DNA from: an uncultured Bacilli bacterium | GTDB lineage: Bacteria > Bacillota_I > Bacilli_A > RF39 > UBA660 | Direction of reading: 5' to 3' | Length of the DNA: 7,002 nucleotides | Assembly (NCBI GenBank): GCA_949280095.1 | Contig: CASDHD010000060.1 | Coordinates: 1 to 7,002, forward strand | Shown: positions 1 through 5,647 of the stretch, piece after piece | How positions within the stretch are numbered: position 1 is the first letter of the stretch | Layout: the number at the start of each line of letters is the position of its first letter | Translations under genes and position numbers: made by a program | Notes under the pieces: model-generated | The model's database searches: none | Told to the model about the DNA's origin: nothing | The model's input: only the letters and a program-made list of their open reading frames with translations

Positions 1-17
1 GCCAGTGTTTCAAATTG

Positions 18-443
18 TTAAAAAATTGTGACTTTTATTTTTGAGAATATCCTATGTTTTCCACACTTAATTTTTGCAGCATCATTATGGAAAGAAGCAA
101 ACGCTTTTTTTACTTCTTCAGAAATCTTTTTATCTTGTTCTGTAAAAACGCGTTGTTGTTTTAAACAATTTAAAAGTACCCTTGCCATATATAATTCAAA
201 ACGATGCTCAATAAAATTTACACCTACTTCATCAGTAGTAACTCCAATACCACAATGTTCAAAGAAATGATAAATATGAAAATCTTTTCCTTTTCTATTT
301 TCATCTGTTTTTGATTGTAACACAGTGCTTCTACCGCTTCCACGATTACCTGTTAAAATCACAATTTTTTCATTCATATTTTCTATTTGTTGATAAATTT
401 CCTTTATTGGTTCTTTCACAATTCCCACATTTTTAGCTATCAT
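18..443 (-). CDS. Short P-loop (Walker A-like) NTPase-type protein, possibly truncated
   Basis: The protein has 141 residues. The start is well supported: an AGGAGG site at 451-456 lies 7 bases before the ATG. Residues 27-40 form a beta strand (IVILTG) followed by a glycine-rich loop, G32-N-R-G35-S-G37-R38-S39-T40. This matches Walker A GxxGxGK[ST], except that Arg38 stands where the catalytic Lys normally is. No clear Walker B motif or sensor follows. The rest is mixed helix with a basic tail. The fold hints at the N-terminal part of an AAA- or STAND-type ATPase or a kinase, but I do not recognise the family. The ORF ends at a TAA next to a run of six T's (coding strand). Dropping one T would keep the frame open to the window edge, so the product may be a frameshifted front part of a longer protein. 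The upstream neighbour is a thymidylate synthase remnant. Function unknown. Confidence 0.6.
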   Translation of the reverse strand: MIAKNVGIVKEPIKEIYQQIENMNEKIVILTGNRGSGRSTVLQSKTDENRKGKDFHIYHFFEHCGIGVTTDEVGVNFIEHRFELYMARVLLNCLKQQRVFTEQDKKISEEVKKAFASFHNDAAKIKCGKHRIFSKIKVTIF

Positions 444-450
444 ACAAAAA

Positions 451-477
451 CCTCCTATTTTTTATAACATTTTATCA
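451..477 (-). promoter_or_regulatory. Extended -10 promoter and strong RBS for the P-loop gene
   Basis: On the minus strand, TGATAAAAT at 469-477 fits an extended -10 (TGnTAnnnT). It lies about 13 bases before an AGGAGG ribosome binding site at 451-456. I see no good -35 hexamer. An extended -10 can work without one, but the call is by eye only. Confidence 0.35.
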
Positions 478-483
478 TATATT

Positions 484-681
484 TTAGTTTATTTGTTGTT
501 TTTTAACTCTTTTTAAAGTTTCGTCATATTCCTCTAATATATCTTTCGCAGCAGTAAGGTTGTATTCATATATATGGGCAGATAGAACAACAAGTTCCAA
601 ATTGCCAACCCCAACATTTAAACTATCCGCTAACATTTTTTGCATTTGTCTTACATCCCATTCTTTATAAATGATAATATT
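484..681 (-). pseudogene. C-terminal remnant of a thymidylate synthase-family gene
   Basis: An open minus-strand frame runs from just after a TAA at 682-684 to a TAA at 484-486, about 65 codons. It reads as clean protein: QMQKMLADSLNVGVGNLELV, then VLSAHIYEYN, then a charged helix. The pattern (helix with LQ/MQ...A..L.V..G, strand, S-A-H-I-Y-E) is that of the C-terminal part of thymidylate synthase-fold enzymes (thymidylate synthase or dCMP hydroxymethylase). There the His and Tyr of the HxY motif hold the nucleotide sugar; here they are at 574-576 and 568-570. The active-site Cys and most of the enzyme, some 200 residues, are missing. The frame has no convincing start: its first ATG is internal (643-645) and lacks a good ribosome site. 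Its 5' end overlaps the last codons of the 500-residue gene in another frame, which marks a join point around 665-681. The family call is from memory of motifs, so moderate confidence. Confidence 0.6.
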
Positions 682-2167
682 TTATTGCACTTTCTAATTC
701 TTCTACTATTTGTTTATTAAAATCATTTCCCAAAGTAGCGTTCATAGGAGCCAAAAAACTATTAAAAATAATATTTCCCTTAAACATTAGTAAAGTAGTT
801 GAAATCACTGTTGGTAATGTTTTTGAATTTATTATCTTATCTAAATCCACTCTTATTCCTTTTACCATATAAAGTTTTCCTTCATCAGGTGATAATATTT
901 TCGTATACTCTTTTTCAAAACCTACTACAACAAAGAAATTACTTGTAACAGCACTTTTAAAACCTTTTATAATTCCTAATTCCTCTTCATTAAAATTATA
1001 GTCATTTTTTTCTATAAATTCATCAATAATCTCTTTATGCTCCCATAAATAATCATTAATAGGCTTTAATTCAGTCACATCTAATCCTTCTTGCTTATAA
1101 ATCTTTTTTAGTTTTGGACAGATGCCTTGTTTTTTGTTTGTATAATCTAATAAAGCAAAATAAAGTTTATAATAAAGATCTGCAGCATTTTTACACAAAT
1201 GGGCATTATTTTGAGGAATTATGGTCATTTTCTGACTTAAATCATATTCTTCTTCTTTTTCATGTTTATATTCTTTCGGAGTAAAACCATTCATAGCTGC
1301 ACATGGAATTTCATCTAAAGCTTCATTTACAACACCCACTAATTCTTTATCTAATAGGTTTTCTAATCCAAAGCGATTATTTAAAACTCTTGCTTCATCT
1401 ATTATTTTGAATAAAAATTCTTTTGTAGATAACTTATTAATTTCATTTACCATTTTTTTCACTTTTTCTTTTCTTATTGGAAAACCAAAATAAAAAATAT
1501 CATAAACATCTTGAGGATCATACTCACGACTTCCACCTATTCCATAGATTTTTCTAGCTTCATCTAAATCATCTAGAATTTCCCAATAGTCTCTATAACT
1601 TACCATTTCTTCATCTCTATTAAAGGCTTTTATCCATTCATGATGAAATTCACAGTAGAAATGGAATAAAGGATTTCCAAAAATATGATGGACATCTTCT
1701 TCTTTTAAACCAAAGAAATCAGTAGTCATTGATGTAAGAGCTTTTACTAATATATTTCCGTACATTCTAATTGTTCCTATCATAAACGGAACAATCTCAT
1801 CCATATCTTTTTTATTGCCTTTTTTTACATATTCTAATGCTTTCGTTACATTTTCTTTTTGTTCTTCAAAAATTTCAAAAGTAACTCTACTAAATATTCC
1901 TTTTTTGTTTAACGTGGTTATCTCCCATTCATAATCTTTTAAGTCTTTTGCAGATAATTTTTTATTTTGACAATACTTTAAAAACTCAAGTTCTCTTCCA
2001 GTACAAATGGAATACAAGTAGAGTTCATGTTCGTATTCTTTTAAAATTTCATCAAGCATTTTTCCTCTTGTAATATTATCGTAATCTTTACACTTATAGA
2101 CAATAGATGCATACATATCATAAAGCATTTCTTTTGGTAATTTAACAAATTCTTCTTTTAATTTCAT
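665..2167 (-). CDS. Uncharacterised ~500-residue mainly helical protein
   Basis: The protein has 500 residues from the ATG at 2165-2167. That start is preferred over a TTG two codons upstream because AGGAG sits 6 bases before the ATG and directly abuts the TTG. The protein is acidic and helix-rich, with no signal peptide, membrane segment, Walker motif or cysteine cluster. The N-terminal ~60 residues (KLPKEMLYDMY..., then a charged ITRGKMLDEILKEYE helix) look like a small helical SAP/Rho-N-like module. The last ~130 residues carry LWEHKEIIDEFIEKN, a beta-rich stretch (FFVVVGF... YMVKGI) and a LP...STTLLMFKGNIIFNS strand pair. To me this recalls the C-terminal half of long Firmicutes SEC-C-type hypothetical proteins, but no SEC-C zinc motif is present. 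Function is unknown. A promoter and ribosome site precede it, and its 3' end overlaps the thymidylate synthase remnant. Certain as a gene, uncertain in role. Confidence 0.8.
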   Translation of the reverse strand: MKLKEEFVKLPKEMLYDMYASIVYKCKDYDNITRGKMLDEILKEYEHELYLYSICTGRELEFLKYCQNKKLSAKDLKDYEWEITTLNKKGIFSRVTFEIFEEQKENVTKALEYVKKGNKKDMDEIVPFMIGTIRMYGNILVKALTSMTTDFFGLKEEDVHHIFGNPLFHFYCEFHHEWIKAFNRDEEMVSYRDYWEILDDLDEARKIYGIGGSREYDPQDVYDIFYFGFPIRKEKVKKMVNEINKLSTKEFLFKIIDEARVLNNRFGLENLLDKELVGVVNEALDEIPCAAMNGFTPKEYKHEKEEEYDLSQKMTIIPQNNAHLCKNAADLYYKLYFALLDYTNKKQGICPKLKKIYKQEGLDVTELKPINDYLWEHKEIIDEFIEKNDYNFNEEELGIIKGFKSAVTSNFFVVVGFEKEYTKILSPDEGKLYMVKGIRVDLDKIINSKTLPTVISTTLLMFKGNIIFNSFLAPMNATLGNDFNKQIVEELESAIKYYHL

Positions 2168-2177
2168 ACACAACTCC
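2168..2177 (-). promoter_or_regulatory. Ribosome binding site that fixes the start of the 500-residue gene
   Basis: AGGAG on the minus strand, 6 bases before the ATG at 2165-2167. A TTG two codons upstream would have no spacer at all, so the ATG is the likely start. Confidence 0.6.
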
Positions 2178-2210
2178 TAAATCTTACATTAAGTTTAACA
2201 CAAATCAAGA

Positions 2211-2239
2211 ATTTTAGGAAAATTTTTTGCTTCAACCAA
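2211..2239 (-). promoter_or_regulatory. Candidate sigma-A promoter of the 500-residue gene
   Basis: On the minus strand, TTGGTT (2234-2239) and TAAAAT (2211-2216) are separated by exactly 17 bases. A start near 2204 would give a leader of about 37 bases. A second, weaker pair (TTGATT at 2203-2208, TAAGAT at 2181-2186, 16-base spacer) is also possible. Confidence 0.4.
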
Positions 2240-2247
2240 GTTAGATT

Positions 2248-2267
2248 AAAAAAAGAGCATCTGCTCT
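2248..2267 (-). terminator. Rho-independent terminator of the lipoprotein gene
   Basis: The minus strand reads AGAGC-AGAT-GCTCT (2254-2267) followed by a run of seven T's. The 5-bp stem starts within the TAG stop codon of the lipoprotein gene, so the coding end doubles as part of the hairpin. The plus strand has no T-run, so it acts in one direction only. Confidence 0.75.
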
Positions 2268-2811
2268 AATCATTCGCATAGTTATAAATTCCATGAATTT
2301 TTTCAAGACTCTCTGTACTTACTGTATCTAAAACCCACTTCCCATCCTTTTTCACAACTTTAAAGTCAATGGTATATTCAATTGTTTTGGTTGTATTTTG
2401 CATTTGCTCAAGTTTATAGTCTAAAAATTTATCTGCATCGTAATTTCTATCTTTGTCAATAAATTCATCTCTATTGCTGTTTTTATATTCTTCAGCTTCT
2501 TTTTGTACACTATATAAGTCATAGACTGTGATTTTTGTTTTTACAGTTGCTTCATCACCATTATAAGTCTCTTCTTCGATTTTATAACTTAAATCCTTAT
2601 ATTGTTTTAACATAAGTTCTTTGTACTTTTTTCCTTGCTCCTCGTTTAAGTTTTCTTCTTGAATTAAGTTTTCTAATTCTGTCAATACATTTGCATTTTG
2701 ATTGTTATATTTGTCTAAATATTCTTTTACAGCATCACTTGCACTCATTTTAGCACAAGCGCATCCTACTACCATACTTAAAGTTACTAAAAATACTATA
2801 ATTTTCTTCAT
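2266..2811 (-). CDS. Small secreted lipoprotein, function unknown
   Basis: The protein has 181 residues. A short basic start (MKK) and hydrophobic core lead to a lipobox V14-V15-G16-C17, so the likely fate is lipidation at Cys17 by Lgt, cleavage by signal peptidase II, and anchoring on the outer face of the membrane. A second Cys at 19 is less well placed. The mature part is very charged: a helical stretch (about 25-80), then alternating strands (EEETYNGDEATVKTKITVYD, then a C-terminal TIDFKVVKKDGKWVLDTV). That layout recalls small NTF2-like or DUF4878-like Firmicutes lipoproteins, but I cannot assign a family. AAAGGAG at 2820-2826 lies 8 bases before the ATG. It is a single-gene unit with its own promoter and terminator, divergent from trpS. 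No enzymatic residues are evident, so any binding or envelope role would be a guess. Confidence 0.85.
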   Translation of the reverse strand: MKKIIVFLVTLSMVVGCACAKMSASDAVKEYLDKYNNQNANVLTELENLIQEENLNEEQGKKYKELMLKQYKDLSYKIEEETYNGDEATVKTKITVYDLYSVQKEAEEYKNSNRDEFIDKDRNYDADKFLDYKLEQMQNTTKTIEYTIDFKVVKKDGKWVLDTVSTESLEKIHGIYNYAND

Positions 2812-2854
2812 TGTTCTTTCTCCTTTATTTTTATTCTTGGCGAAAAGTATCCAA

Positions 2855-2860
2855 ATTATA
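2855..2860 (-). promoter_or_regulatory. -10 box for the lipoprotein gene
   Basis: A perfect TATAAT on the minus strand, with a TG directly before it, about 30 bases upstream of the ribosome site. The -35 region (around 2878-2883) is poor. It lies within the 84-base divergent spacer shared with trpS. Confidence 0.5.
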
Positions 2861-2867
2861 CAATTTA

Positions 2868-2889
2868 TGCTAAAATAAACTCTAGGTGA
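2868..2889 (+). promoter_or_regulatory. Extended -10 promoter and start-deciding RBS of trpS
   Basis: TGCTAAAAT (2868-2876) fits an extended -10. AGGTGA (2884-2889) lies 6 bases before the ATG at 2896. A TTG at 2890 abuts this site and cannot be the start. The implied leader is only about 10-15 bases, which leaves no room for a T-box or other leader switch. Confidence 0.45.
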
Positions 2890-2895
2890 TTGATT

Positions 2896-3879
2896 ATGAA
2901 AAGATTATTAACAGGTTTACAACCAAGTGGAGATTTAACAATCGGAAGTTTAATTGGAGGAATTAAACAAAGTGTAGAATTTCAAAACAACTACGACTCT
3001 TTTATCTTTGTCCCTGATTTACATGCCATTACAGTTCCTCAAGATGCTACTCTTTTAAAAGAACGTATTAAAAAAAATGTAGCTCTTTATTTAGCTTGTG
3101 GTATTGATCCAAACAAAAATACCATTTACTTACAGTCAGAAAATTTATATCATACGAATCTTTCTTGGGTTTTGGAATGTTCTACTTATATAGGGGAAGC
3201 AAATCGAATGACACAATATAAAGAAAAAAGTAAATCTCGTGAAAATGTGAGTGTTGGATTATTTACTTATCCTATTTTAATGGCTGCGGATATTCTTCTT
3301 TATGATGCTGCATATGTACCTGTTGGTGCTGATCAAAAACAACATGTGGAACTTGCTCGTAATCTTGCAACTCGCTTTAATCATACTCATGGAGATATTT
3401 TTACAATACCTGAACCTTTAATTCCTAAAATTGGGGCTAAAATTATGGACTTACAAAATCCAACAAAAAAGATGAGTAAATCGAATGAAAACCAAAAAGG
3501 TATTATTTTTCTTCTTGATAGCGAAGAAATTATTCGTAAAAAAATAATGTCTGCCGTTACAGATAGCGAAGGAAAAGTTTATTATGATGTAGAAAATAAA
3601 CCAGGTATTTCCAATTTACTGACTATTTATTCTAGTTTTAGTAATCTTTCAATTCAAGAAGTTGAAGAAAAGTTTAAAGAATCGAATTACGGAAATTTAA
3701 AAAAAGAGGTAGCAGATTTAGTAGTAGAAAGCCTTCTTCAAATTCAAAAAAAATACCAAGAATTTATGGAATCTGGTATTGTAGATGAAGTTTTAAATCA
3801 AGGAAAAGAAAAAGTCAATGAATTAGCTCGTAAAAAATATGAGATGGTTTGTAAAAGTCTTGGTCTTGGTCGTTATTAA
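2896..3879 (+). CDS. trpS: Tryptophanyl-tRNA synthetase
   Basis: A 327-residue class Ic aminoacyl-tRNA synthetase, normal length for bacterial TrpS. It activates tryptophan with ATP and charges tRNA-Trp in the cytoplasm, as a homodimer. Motifs appear in order: TGLQPSGDLTIGS (residues 6-18), where T15-I16-G17-S18 is the HIGH-equivalent (commonly TIGN); VPDLHAIT (39-46); the tryptophan-pocket stretch TYPILMAADILLYDA (124-138) with D132; VPVGADQKQHVELAR (141-155); and the K192-M-S-K-S196 signature after LQNPTK. PGISNLLTIY (236-245) and a C-terminal helical domain follow. I use the ATG at 2896, six bases after AGGTGA, instead of the upstream TTG. It is divergent from the lipoprotein gene. Its stop lies 7 bases from the stop of the convergent DUF3603-like gene, and its terminator hairpin falls inside that gene. 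Identification is secure. Confidence 0.97.
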   Translation: MKRLLTGLQPSGDLTIGSLIGGIKQSVEFQNNYDSFIFVPDLHAITVPQDATLLKERIKKNVALYLACGIDPNKNTIYLQSENLYHTNLSWVLECSTYIGEANRMTQYKEKSKSRENVSVGLFTYPILMAADILLYDAAYVPVGADQKQHVELARNLATRFNHTHGDIFTIPEPLIPKIGAKIMDLQNPTKKMSKSNENQKGIIFLLDSEEIIRKKIMSAVTDSEGKVYYDVENKPGISNLLTIYSSFSNLSIQEVEEKFKESNYGNLKKEVADLVVESLLQIQKKYQEFMESGIVDEVLNQGKEKVNELARKKYEMVCKSLGLGRY

Positions 3880-3886
3880 AGCATAT

Positions 3887-4531
3887 TTAATGTATATTAT
3901 GGTAAGAGAGTTTAATGAGTTCATAAACTCTTTTTAAATTGTCATCATACGTTTTCTGTAAATTTTCTATCATTTCTTCATAAATTTCTTGGACATTGTC
4001 AATATTTTTATTAAACCATTCATAGTAAAGATATTTTAGTTTACTTGTATTCTTCTTTTCGTATAAGGTTTTAATTTCACAAGTTATAAGTTTTTTTATT
4101 TCTCTTTCCTGGCGTAACATAGTTTCTTCTTTATATTTCTTACCCTTTTCATAAGATAGATTGCTTTCTTTCATGGTAAACATGACTTCACTTAGATTTA
4201 ACTCATCACTTGGTAGGAGTTTGCTTCTACTTATAACTTTTCCTGTTTCGTCTAACTCTAAGGCTAAAGCATTTTTGGCATCACTAATTAAAAAGGTGTT
4301 CCCTATATTTTCTTTATTTCCTTTTATCATTGTCTTGCCTGCTATTTGTAAAACTATTTCTTTATCAAATTTTGTTTGATATTGTAAGTTGTCTTTTACA
4401 ACCTCAGTTGGGACTCGAAATATTGGAATTTTTTTTACAAATTCTACATTGTCATTTTCTTCCCATTCATAGAATTCATAAAGTTCTCCTTCAGATGTGA
4501 AATTTAGAAGAACGTCGTAGTAATAATACAT
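3887..4531 (-). CDS. DUF3603-like (YjbA-type) conserved protein
   Basis: A soluble 214-residue protein with no signal or membrane segment. The N-terminal pattern Y-D-V-L-L-N-F ... YEFYEWEENDNVEF ... KKIPIFRVP, followed by TFLISDAKNALALELDETGK and SRSKLLPSDEL, matches what I recall of the DUF3603 family (Bacillus subtilis YjbA). There a hDVhhN start, a FHEW-like motif and LISD...LAhDTDG...S+LIP recur. That family has no known function. The C-terminal ~90 residues are a charged, probably coiled helical tail (KGKKYKEETMLRQEREIKKL onward). An AAAGGAG site at 4540-4546, 8 bases before the ATG, sits inside the spacer-less overlap with the upstream small membrane protein gene, so the two are co-transcribed and possibly translationally coupled. 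The 3' coding end also carries, on the opposite strand, the trpS terminator. I see no terminator of its own. The family match is from memory. Confidence 0.8.
   Translation of the reverse strand: MYYYYDVLLNFTSEGELYEFYEWEENDNVEFVKKIPIFRVPTEVVKDNLQYQTKFDKEIVLQIAGKTMIKGNKENIGNTFLISDAKNALALELDETGKVISRSKLLPSDELNLSEVMFTMKESNLSYEKGKKYKEETMLRQEREIKKLITCEIKTLYEKKNTSKLKYLYYEWFNKNIDNVQEIYEEMIENLQKTYDDNLKRVYELIKLSYHNIH
3907..3935 (+). terminator. Rho-independent terminator of trpS inside the convergent gene
   Basis: AGAGTTTA (3907-3914) pairs perfectly with TAAACTCT (3924-3931). Two further base pairs and a small loop can form inside, and the T-run extends to 3935. It lies 27 bases past the trpS stop, within the last codons of the convergent DUF3603-like gene. 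There is no T-run on the minus strand. Confidence 0.75.
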
Positions 4532-4727
4532 TTTTTATGCTCCTTTCAAAAGATAAGATAATCAAGAGAATACCAAAAAGAAATAATAGGCATTCTACCC
4601 TTTTACTAATAAATTGAACAAAATCAAAAAAACTATACCCAATTGTTAGAAGGTTTGTATATAAAAAAATAAACATGAGTCCAATGCTTGCCATAAGGGT
4701 TCCTAAAAGGACACCTAACAAATTCAT
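4491..4727 (-). CDS. Small two-helix membrane protein
   Basis: A 78-residue hydrophobic protein with two predicted membrane spans, about residues 3-23 (possibly to 30) and 45-61. They are separated by a short SFFDFVQFISKR loop and followed by a basic tail (KNVLLLRRSSK). It has no cleavable signal and no recognisable family. AGGTGG at 4732-4737 lies 4 bases before the ATG, a slightly short but acceptable spacing. The last 41 bases overlap the start of the DUF3603-like gene in another frame. Together with the shared strand this argues for a two-gene operon and helps confirm that this small ORF is real. The positive C-terminal tail suggests a cytoplasmic C-terminus by the positive-inside rule. 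Function unknown. Confidence 0.75.
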   Translation of the reverse strand: MNLLGVLLGTLMASIGLMFIFLYTNLLTIGYSFFDFVQFISKRVECLLFLFGILLIILSFERSIKNVLLLRRSSKFHI

Positions 4728-4768
4728 AAAACCACCTAGTATAATTTTATTTCTTATTTCGAAAATTT

Positions 4769-4790
4769 ATTATATAATTAAATAGGTGAT
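4769..4790. promoter_or_regulatory. Divergent overlapping -10 boxes and uppP RBS
   Basis: A perfect TATAAT lies on the plus strand at 4773-4778 and another on the minus strand at 4769-4774, sharing two bases. The first would serve uppP, the second the small membrane protein operon. The -35 regions are weak on both sides (TTTCTT at 4750-4755 for uppP). AGGTGAT at 4784-4790 is the uppP ribosome site, 3 bases before the ATG at 4794. Confidence 0.45.
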
Positions 4791-4793
4791 ACA

Positions 4794-5603
4794 ATGAAAT
4801 ATGTAATTTATATTCTTTTAGGGATTTTGCAAGGGTTTACAGAACCACTACCCATTTCTTCTAGTGGACATTTATTTTTGTTTAAAAATATTTTTAACAC
4901 AGATATGTTAAATGATTTAAATTTTGAAATTTTCGTTAATTTCGGTTCGTTCTTGGCAATTCTTTTCATTTTCCTACCCGATATTATCAAATTAGTAAAA
5001 TCTTTTTTTACTTATATCTTTAATAAAGAAAAAAGAAAGATTGTCAAAAATGAATTTAAGTATTGTATGCTCATAGTTGTTGGTAGTATTCCAGTTGGTA
5101 TTATGGGTGCCTTGTTTAAAGATAATATCGAAAATGCTCTTTCTATTAAATTGTTAGGATTGGCATTTATTATTACAGCAATTTCTTTATTCCTTGTGAA
5201 AAATGTAAATGGGGATAAAGAAGATAAGGACATTACTTATAAAGATGCTATTATAATTGGTCTTTTACAAATGGTGGCTTTGTGTCCTGGTATTAGTCGT
5301 AGTGGAATAGTTTTAGTAGGATGTCTTCTTTGTAAATTAAAAAAAGATGCTGCACTTAAGTATACGTTTATGCTTTATTTTCCCGTTAGTGTTGCTTCAA
5401 TGGGATTAGGAGTTTTAGATTTTCTAGAAAACCCTGCTAGTAGTAGTTTACTTCCTTGTTATGTACTTGGCATGGCTTTTGCAGGAATTGTAACCTATTT
5501 TTCTTACAAATGGCTTTCTAATTTGGTGAAGAATGGACGTCTTTGGAAATTCTCTATTTATTGTCTTTGTTTAGCGTTGTTTATCTTTATTTATTTTAGA
5601 TAG
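4794..5603 (+). CDS. uppP: Undecaprenyl-diphosphatase (bacitracin resistance protein)
   Basis: A 269-residue polytopic membrane enzyme of the BacA/UppP family, normal length. It removes one phosphate from undecaprenyl diphosphate on the outer side of the membrane, recycling the lipid carrier for peptidoglycan and other wall polymers. Its activity lowers bacitracin sensitivity. Catalytic motif 1 is Q13-x-x-x-E17 followed by PLPISSSGH with H26, where Gln in the first position is an accepted (E/Q)xxxE variant. Motif 2 is GLLQMVALCPGISRSG (156-171) with S168, R169 and S170. The conserved SIPVGIMGALFKD stretch (98-110) separates them. Hydrophobic segments fill the rest, including the extreme C-terminus. 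It starts 3 bases after AGGTGAT, is divergent from the small membrane protein operon, and is closed by a strong hairpin. It confirms that the host makes a wall, arguing against a wall-less Mollicute. Confidence 0.96.
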   Translation: MKYVIYILLGILQGFTEPLPISSSGHLFLFKNIFNTDMLNDLNFEIFVNFGSFLAILFIFLPDIIKLVKSFFTYIFNKEKRKIVKNEFKYCMLIVVGSIPVGIMGALFKDNIENALSIKLLGLAFIITAISLFLVKNVNGDKEDKDITYKDAIIIGLLQMVALCPGISRSGIVLVGCLLCKLKKDAALKYTFMLYFPVSVASMGLGVLDFLENPASSSLLPCYVLGMAFAGIVTYFSYKWLSNLVKNGRLWKFSIYCLCLALFIFIYFR

Positions 5604-5612
5604 ATGAAAAGG

Positions 5613-5646
5613 AAAAGGAATTACAGTTGTATGTAGTTCCTTTTTT
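5613..5646. terminator. uppP terminator, probably bidirectional
   Basis: GGAATTACA (5617-5625) pairs with TGTAGTTCC (5632-5640), 9 bp including one G-T pair, around a 6-base loop, with six T's after it. The four A's before the stem read as four T's on the minus strand, so the same hairpin can end the convergent AlbA_2-type gene, whose stop is at 5648-5650. Confidence 0.8.
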
Positions 5647-5647
5647 C

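Noticed and set aside
28..270. Plus-strand frame of 80 codons
   Set aside because: It is antisense to the P-loop gene, which has a strong AGGAGG site. The frame has no ribosome site, and its Cys/Lys-rich composition is typical of a reverse reading.
1..2167. A new defence or nucleotide-metabolism system made of the P-loop gene, thymidylate synthase part and 500-residue gene
   Set aside because: The thymidylate synthase part is only a C-terminal fragment, the P-loop has its own promoter and a non-canonical loop, and the large gene has no recognisable domain. The co-location reads as decay, not as a working system.
4161..4379. Plus-strand 72-codon frame
   Set aside because: It is an antisense shadow of the DUF3603-like gene without its own ribosome site.
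4808..5233. Two minus-strand frames inside uppP
   Set aside because: uppP carries both catalytic motifs; these frames are reverse readings with no start signals.
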